Shown here one piece after another: positions 39,967-43,218 of a stretch of 43,218 nucleotides of DNA; within the stretch, counting starts at the first letter, position 1, and each line of letters opens with the position of its first letter. The notes beneath the pieces are model-generated. The model did no database searches. It saw only the letters and a list, made by a program, of their open reading frames with translations, and was not told where the DNA came from. The translations under genes were made by a program, and so were the position numbers. The DNA is from an uncultured Eggerthellaceae bacterium (GTDB lineage Bacteria; Actinomycetota; Coriobacteriia; Coriobacteriales; Eggerthellaceae). The stretch is from NCBI GenBank assembly GCA_904420215.1, contig CAJFUR010000090.1, forward strand, positions 1 through 43,218. The letters run 5' to 3'.

Positions 39967-41709
39967 CTAGAGCGATGCCACGTATTCCCCGGTCATCTTG
40001 CCGAGCGTGTGCGCCATGGTGAGGCTTTGGCCGGCAATGGACGTGAAGTACTGCCATCCGAACCGCGAGCCCGAAGCATTGCCTGCCGCGAACAGCCCCT
40101 TGATGGGGCGGTAGTCGTTGCCGAGCACCTGGCCGTTTTCGTCGATGAGCAGGCCTGCCACCGTGACCATGAGGACGCCGAGGGCCTTCGTGCCGCCATA
40201 GGCGTAATACGGCGGGTTGCTGACGGGAATCATGAGCGACGGGTCTTTGCCGAAGTCCTCGTCAACGCCTTGCGCGCACAGGTCGTTGTAGCGTTCGATG
40301 GACGCGACGAAGTTGTCGAGCGCCTCTCCCTCGTAGCCAAGATAGGTGCCCAGCGTCTCGAGGTCGTCTGCCGCGTACATGCATGCCGCGCCGCCTTCGG
40401 CCTTGTTGGTGCCCGCTTCCGCGCCAGTGGACTCGTCTTCTTCGGCGGAGCCTTGGGCCCCGCCCGCATAGGCTTTCTCCATGGTGGCGTGCAGGGTATC
40501 GAAGCCGCTTGTCACATCGAAGCTCATGTGTCCGAAGGGCTGGGCATTCAGCAACTCCTCCACGTTGCTGTCGAACACCGTCACAATTTGGCCGTCAGGC
40601 TGGCGCGCGCCCGGCATGGCCATGAGCTCGGTGGATCCGAAACCCTCGTTGCAATAGCGCTTTCCGTCGGCGTTGAGCCAGAGGGCCGCCGTTGCCCCCA
40701 AGGGGTCGGTGGGGGAGTCGCACGGATACCAGTAGGCTCCGTCCATGGTGCCCATGCAGGGATCGAGGCGCCCGCCGGCCCAATAGCCCATCTGGATGCC
40801 GGTGCCGTCGCGGTCGAGCGCGTTGGTGATTTCGTCGTTGGGGCCAAGCGACTCCTTGATTTCGTACAGGAGGTCTTGGCACATCTCGGCGTTCGTTCCA
40901 AAGCCCCCGGTTGCTATGATGACGCCCTTTGCCGCATTGACTTGAACGTAGCCATCGGGCCCTTCGCCAATGGCTCCGACGACCGCCCCGCTTTCGTCGG
41001 TGACGAGCTGGCATGCCTTGGTTTCGAAAAGGACGTCGCCACCGCTTTGCTGGGCGGCCTCCTTGCAGCGGTGGAGCGCTTCGGTCAGAAGGTCGCCCCC
41101 GGCCGTTGCGGTGCCCACCCACGACTTCAAGCCAGAGAGCTCCTTTTTGAACGGGCCTTCGGGCTTGTAGTGCATGATGCTGAAGGTTTCGAAGTCGCTT
41201 TCGCCCAGATTGTCGAAAATCCAGTCGAACGTGGCGCCGCAGTTTTTGGCGTACTTCATGATGAGGGCGGGATTGGAGCGATTGTTCGAGCGGACCTGCC
41301 AGTCGTTCACGAATTCGATGGGATCGACTTCGGGTATGCCCTTGCTTTTCAGGTAGCTCGAGTTGATGTGTCCCATTTGGAAGCCGGTGTACGACCAGCC
41401 CTCCTCGCTGTGCTCGTCCATGCCGTAGGCAACGGCGCCTGCCTCGGCCGCCGCGCGCAGCGCGCAACTTCCCGCATGGCCCAGGCCAATGACCAGCACG
41501 TCGCAATCGTAGGTTTGGGCGATGTCGGTGACGAGCTCCGGGGCAACGCGCCACGCGGACGTGCCGGACTCTGCGGCGGCCGCGGTGTCGTCTTGGGCCT
41601 TGCTGGAGGCCGATTGGGGGGAGCAGGCGCCCAAAGCCCCCATGCTTGCCACTCCAAGTGCGCCCACTCCGGCGCCTTTCAAAAAGCTTCTACGCGAAAA
41701 CGAACCCAT
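39967..41709 (-). CDS. Tat-exported FAD-dependent oxidoreductase (fumarate-reductase flavoprotein family)
   Basis: The product (580 residues) starts at the ATG at 41709 (minus strand) behind GGAAGGGA. It opens with a twin-arginine signal (SFSRRSFLKGAGVGALGV) ending in a lipobox (LGAC29). The FAD site is DVLVIGLGHAGSCALRAAAE (residues 71-90). A second FAD-contact stretch is KGVIIATGGFGTNAEM, and the C-terminus closes the fold (GLFAAGNASGSRFGWQYFTS). The family includes fumarate, urocanate and related reductases. There is no FMN or heme domain. Its likely regulator is the convergent LuxR gene. It differs clearly from the flavoprotein at 13350, so another substrate is likely. Confidence 0.9.
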   Translation of the reverse strand: MGSFSRRSFLKGAGVGALGVASMGALGACSPQSASSKAQDDTAAAAESGTSAWRVAPELVTDIAQTYDCDVLVIGLGHAGSCALRAAAEAGAVAYGMDEHSEEGWSYTGFQMGHINSSYLKSKGIPEVDPIEFVNDWQVRSNNRSNPALIMKYAKNCGATFDWIFDNLGESDFETFSIMHYKPEGPFKKELSGLKSWVGTATAGGDLLTEALHRCKEAAQQSGGDVLFETKACQLVTDESGAVVGAIGEGPDGYVQVNAAKGVIIATGGFGTNAEMCQDLLYEIKESLGPNDEITNALDRDGTGIQMGYWAGGRLDPCMGTMDGAYWYPCDSPTDPLGATAALWLNADGKRYCNEGFGSTELMAMPGARQPDGQIVTVFDSNVEELLNAQPFGHMSFDVTSGFDTLHATMEKAYAGGAQGSAEEDESTGAEAGTNKAEGGAACMYAADDLETLGTYLGYEGEALDNFVASIERYNDLCAQGVDEDFGKDPSLMIPVSNPPYYAYGGTKALGVLMVTVAGLLIDENGQVLGNDYRPIKGLFAAGNASGSRFGWQYFTSIAGQSLTMAHTLGKMTGEYVASL

Positions 41710-41735
41710 ATGCCATCCCTTCCTTTCGCAGAGGC

Positions 41736-41777
41736 TCGCACGGGGCGCGCCGCATGCGTGCTGCGCGCCCCGTGCGA
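41736..41777 (-). promoter_or_regulatory. Perfect 15-bp hairpin in the flavoprotein leader
   Basis: TCGCACGGGGCGCGC (41736-41750) and GCGCGCCCCGTGCGA (41763-41777) pair without a mismatch around a 12-nt loop. The hairpin ends 26 bp before the start codon and just upstream of the ribosome site. There is no T-run after it, so it looks like a leader structure that affects mRNA stability or translation, not a terminator. Confidence 0.7.
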
Positions 41778-41786
41778 CATGATTGG

Positions 41787-41819
41787 ACGGTTTGGGGCGA
41801 AGCGCATCTCCCAAACCGT
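41787..41819. promoter_or_regulatory. Operator-like inverted repeat upstream of the flavoprotein gene
   Basis: ACGGTTTGGG (41787-41796) and CCCAAACCGT (41810-41819) are perfect inverted repeats 13 bp apart. They lie about 80-110 bp upstream of the start codon, a reasonable place for a LuxR-type activator site. Confidence 0.55.
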
Positions 41820-41964
41820 TGAATTTTGCTTTCGCGAAGTGCGTCCTTTCTCTCGACGAAATGGGGGAGGGCGTTCGTTTTACCTGTTCGCAAGGTGTGC
41901 TGCTTGGGCCTGGCGAAGAGGGGTGGGTTGGCGCGCCCTGCACTGCGGGGGCTTGCGCAGGCGT

Positions 41965-42203
41965 CCTGCCGGCAGCTGCGGACAGGGTCGCGCCGCCCTG
42001 CCGGCGGCTGCCCCGGTGCCGCGCAAATCCGCCGACGGCTGCGGGCGGCGCGCAACTTTGCCGGCGGCTGCTCCGGTGCCGCGTCGTTCTGCTGGCGTTT
42101 GTGTCGGCGCCGCGCAATCCTGCCGGCGGGCGTGGATTGCCCTGCCGCTTTGCCGGCGGCTGCGGGCGGGGTAGCGCCGCCCTGCCGGCGGCTGCTGATG
42201 TTG
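41965..42203. repeat. Degenerate tandem array upstream of dnaX (period about 30-33 nt)
   Basis: About seven units follow one another, most containing GCCGGCGGCTGC followed by a GGTGCCGCG-like word: starts near 41968, 41999, 42030, 42061, 42092, 42122, 42151 and 42184. Some units are well conserved (GCCGGCGGCTGCCCCGGTGC; GCCGGCGGCTGCTCCGGTGC), others diverged. No gene overlaps it. Confidence 0.6.
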
Positions 42204-42244
42204 TGTGGTTGGCGGCGGTTCTCGATGCCGGGTGCGGTTGCCGA

Positions 42245-42250
42245 TATAAT
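42245..42250 (+). promoter_or_regulatory. -10 box of dnaX
   Basis: TATAAT at 42245-42250, 72 bp before the dnaX start and just after the tandem array. No good -35 box is evident. Confidence 0.5.
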
Positions 42251-42321
42251 GGGGGAAACTGACGATCCGGGCAGGCGGCGCCCCGCCGTCCGGCAGCATG
42301 CGCGTGGAGGACGGGTTTCCC

Positions 42322-43218
42322 ATGTCGGAGGCATTGTATCGCAAGTACCGGCCGCAGATCTTCGAAGACGTGGTCGGCCAGGAGCACATCGAGCGCACCA
42401 TCAAGAACGCCATCGGCCAGGACAAGGTGAGCCACGCCTACCTGTTCACCGGCCCGCGCGGCACGGGCAAAACCACCACGGCGCGCCTTTTGGCCAAGGC
42501 CCTGCTGTGCGAGAAGGGCCCCACCGCCGAACCCGACGGCACCTGCAGCGACTGCGTGGCCATCGCCAACGGGGAGCACCCGGACGTGTACGAACTGGAC
42601 GCCGCCAGCCGCACGGGCGTGGAGAACGTGCGCGAGGAGATCATCGGGCGCGTGCAGTTCGCCCCCACGCGCGGGCGCTACAAGGTGTACATCATCGACG
42701 AGGTGCACATGCTTTCCACGGCGGCGTTCAACGCGCTGCTGAAGACGTTGGAGGAACCGCCGAGCCACGTGGTGTTCATTCTGGCGACCACCGATCCGCA
42801 GAAGGTGCCGGAAACCATCCATTCCCGCTGCCAGCGTTTCGACTTCCGGCGCATTTCGGCCGAGGCCATCGTGTCGCGCTTGGGCGCCGTGTGCGTGGCC
42901 GAGGGCGTGGAGTTCGAGGGCGAGGCGCTCGACCTCATCGCTCACCGTGCCGAAGGCGGCATGCGCAATGCGCTCACCTCGCTGGAGCAGTTGATAGCGT
43001 TCGGCGAAGGCAAGGTGACCATGGAGGTTGCCGAGCGTTTGCTGGGGTCGCTGGACTCGAGCGACTTGGCCGCCATCGTGCGCGCCATCGGGACGCGCGA
43101 CGTGGCCTCTTGCTTCCGTTGGACGGCGGAGTACGTGGAAACCGGCGCCGACCTGGCGCAGTTCGTGCGCGACCTGGCCGAGCACATCCGCAACATGTAC
43201 GTGTTGGCGTTGGCTGGC
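42322..43218 (+). CDS. dnaX: DNA polymerase III subunits gamma/tau, N-terminal part (partial)
   Basis: The first 299 residues are present and the gene runs off the window. The start is ATG 42322, with GGAGG at 42306-42310. The clamp-loader ATPase is clear: MSEALYRKYRPQIFEDVVGQ, Walker A GPRGTGKT (residues 44-51), Walker B VYIIDEVHM, sensor ILATTDPQKVPETIHSRCQR. Zinc-module cysteines are C63, C75 and C78. The position of the usual fourth cysteine is an Asp (PDGTC), so metal binding may be altered. DnaX forms the clamp-loader core at the replication fork. Confidence 0.95.
   Translation, partial: MSEALYRKYRPQIFEDVVGQEHIERTIKNAIGQDKVSHAYLFTGPRGTGKTTTARLLAKALLCEKGPTAEPDGTCSDCVAIANGEHPDVYELDAASRTGVENVREEIIGRVQFAPTRGRYKVYIIDEVHMLSTAAFNALLKTLEEPPSHVVFILATTDPQKVPETIHSRCQRFDFRRISAEAIVSRLGAVCVAEGVEFEGEALDLIAHRAEGGMRNALTSLEQLIAFGEGKVTMEVAERLLGSLDSSDLAAIVRAIGTRDVASCFRWTAEYVETGADLAQFVRDLAEHIRNMYVLALAG

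Noticed and set aside
39730-42174. Plus-strand open frame of 814 codons opposite the second flavoprotein
   Set aside because: Antisense to a gene with a Tat signal and FAD motifs.
41965-42203. CRISPR array
   Set aside because: The units are degenerate and contiguous, with no constant repeats separated by unique spacers, and there are no cas genes.
41710-43185. Long N-terminal extension of the second flavoprotein into the dnaX region
   Set aside because: The Tat signal at 41709 marks the true start; the extension is antisense to dnaX and crosses the tandem array.

Overview
This 43.2 kb window is high-GC DNA, probably from a Coriobacteriia genome of the Eggerthellaceae type (Eggerthella, Gordonibacter, Adlercreutzia, Slackia and relatives). 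The clues are two LuxR regulators with a many-helix membrane domain, two Tat-exported FrdA-like flavoproteins, a secreted multiheme/molybdopterin protein, and a SudB/NfnA plus GltD-like pair. The genus cannot be fixed from the sequence. I see no prophage, insertion sequence, plasmid origin or CRISPR array.

Layout. 1-1136: end of a FeoB-type iron transporter, its Cys-rich partner, and a small free-standing Mo-co dimerisation domain. 1261-5431: LuxR regulator divergent from a two-gene secreted cytochrome/molybdopterin operon, followed by a strong promoter leading into a pyrimidine-rich, hairpin-rich stretch (candidate sRNA). 5922-9355: lower-GC, gene-poor stretch with a small zinc-ribbon gene, inverted repeats and a zinc-ribbon/PASTA-like membrane protein. 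9613-12166: DtxR-like regulator, FtsB/DivIC-like protein, Ppx/GppA. 12583-14936: TetR divergent from a Tat flavoprotein, with a double palindromic operator on the promoter. 15091-18524: tRNA-Leu(UAA), a NhaC-family transporter behind a lysine riboswitch, CorA. 18932-21395: NfnAB-like electron-bifurcating pair. 21738-25550: DUF4143 ATPase, PadR plus NifX-like protein, Abi-type protein. 25951-33861: TPR protein, hisS, an RHH/PIN toxin-antitoxin pair, aspS. 33862-34212: two tandem structured repeat units. 34392-36741: radical SAM enzyme divergent from a TetR regulator. 37291-43218: SRP RNA, DedA, LuxR, a second Tat flavoprotein, and the start of dnaX.

How the genes fit together. Three cassettes pair a dedicated regulator with an exported redox protein (LuxR with cytochrome/Moco, TetR with flavoprotein, LuxR with flavoprotein). 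This suits an anaerobe that switches among alternative electron acceptors; NfnAB would balance NAD(P)H and ferredoxin behind them. Housekeeping genes (hisS, aspS, dnaX, SRP RNA, FtsB-like) are interleaved.

Most unexpected signals: the structured tandem repeat after aspS, whose stem shows compensatory changes between copies; the sRNA candidate; the free-standing and dimer-less Moco modules; and several degenerate GC-rich tandem arrays (periods about 10-11 or 30-36 nt) lying directly upstream of genes.
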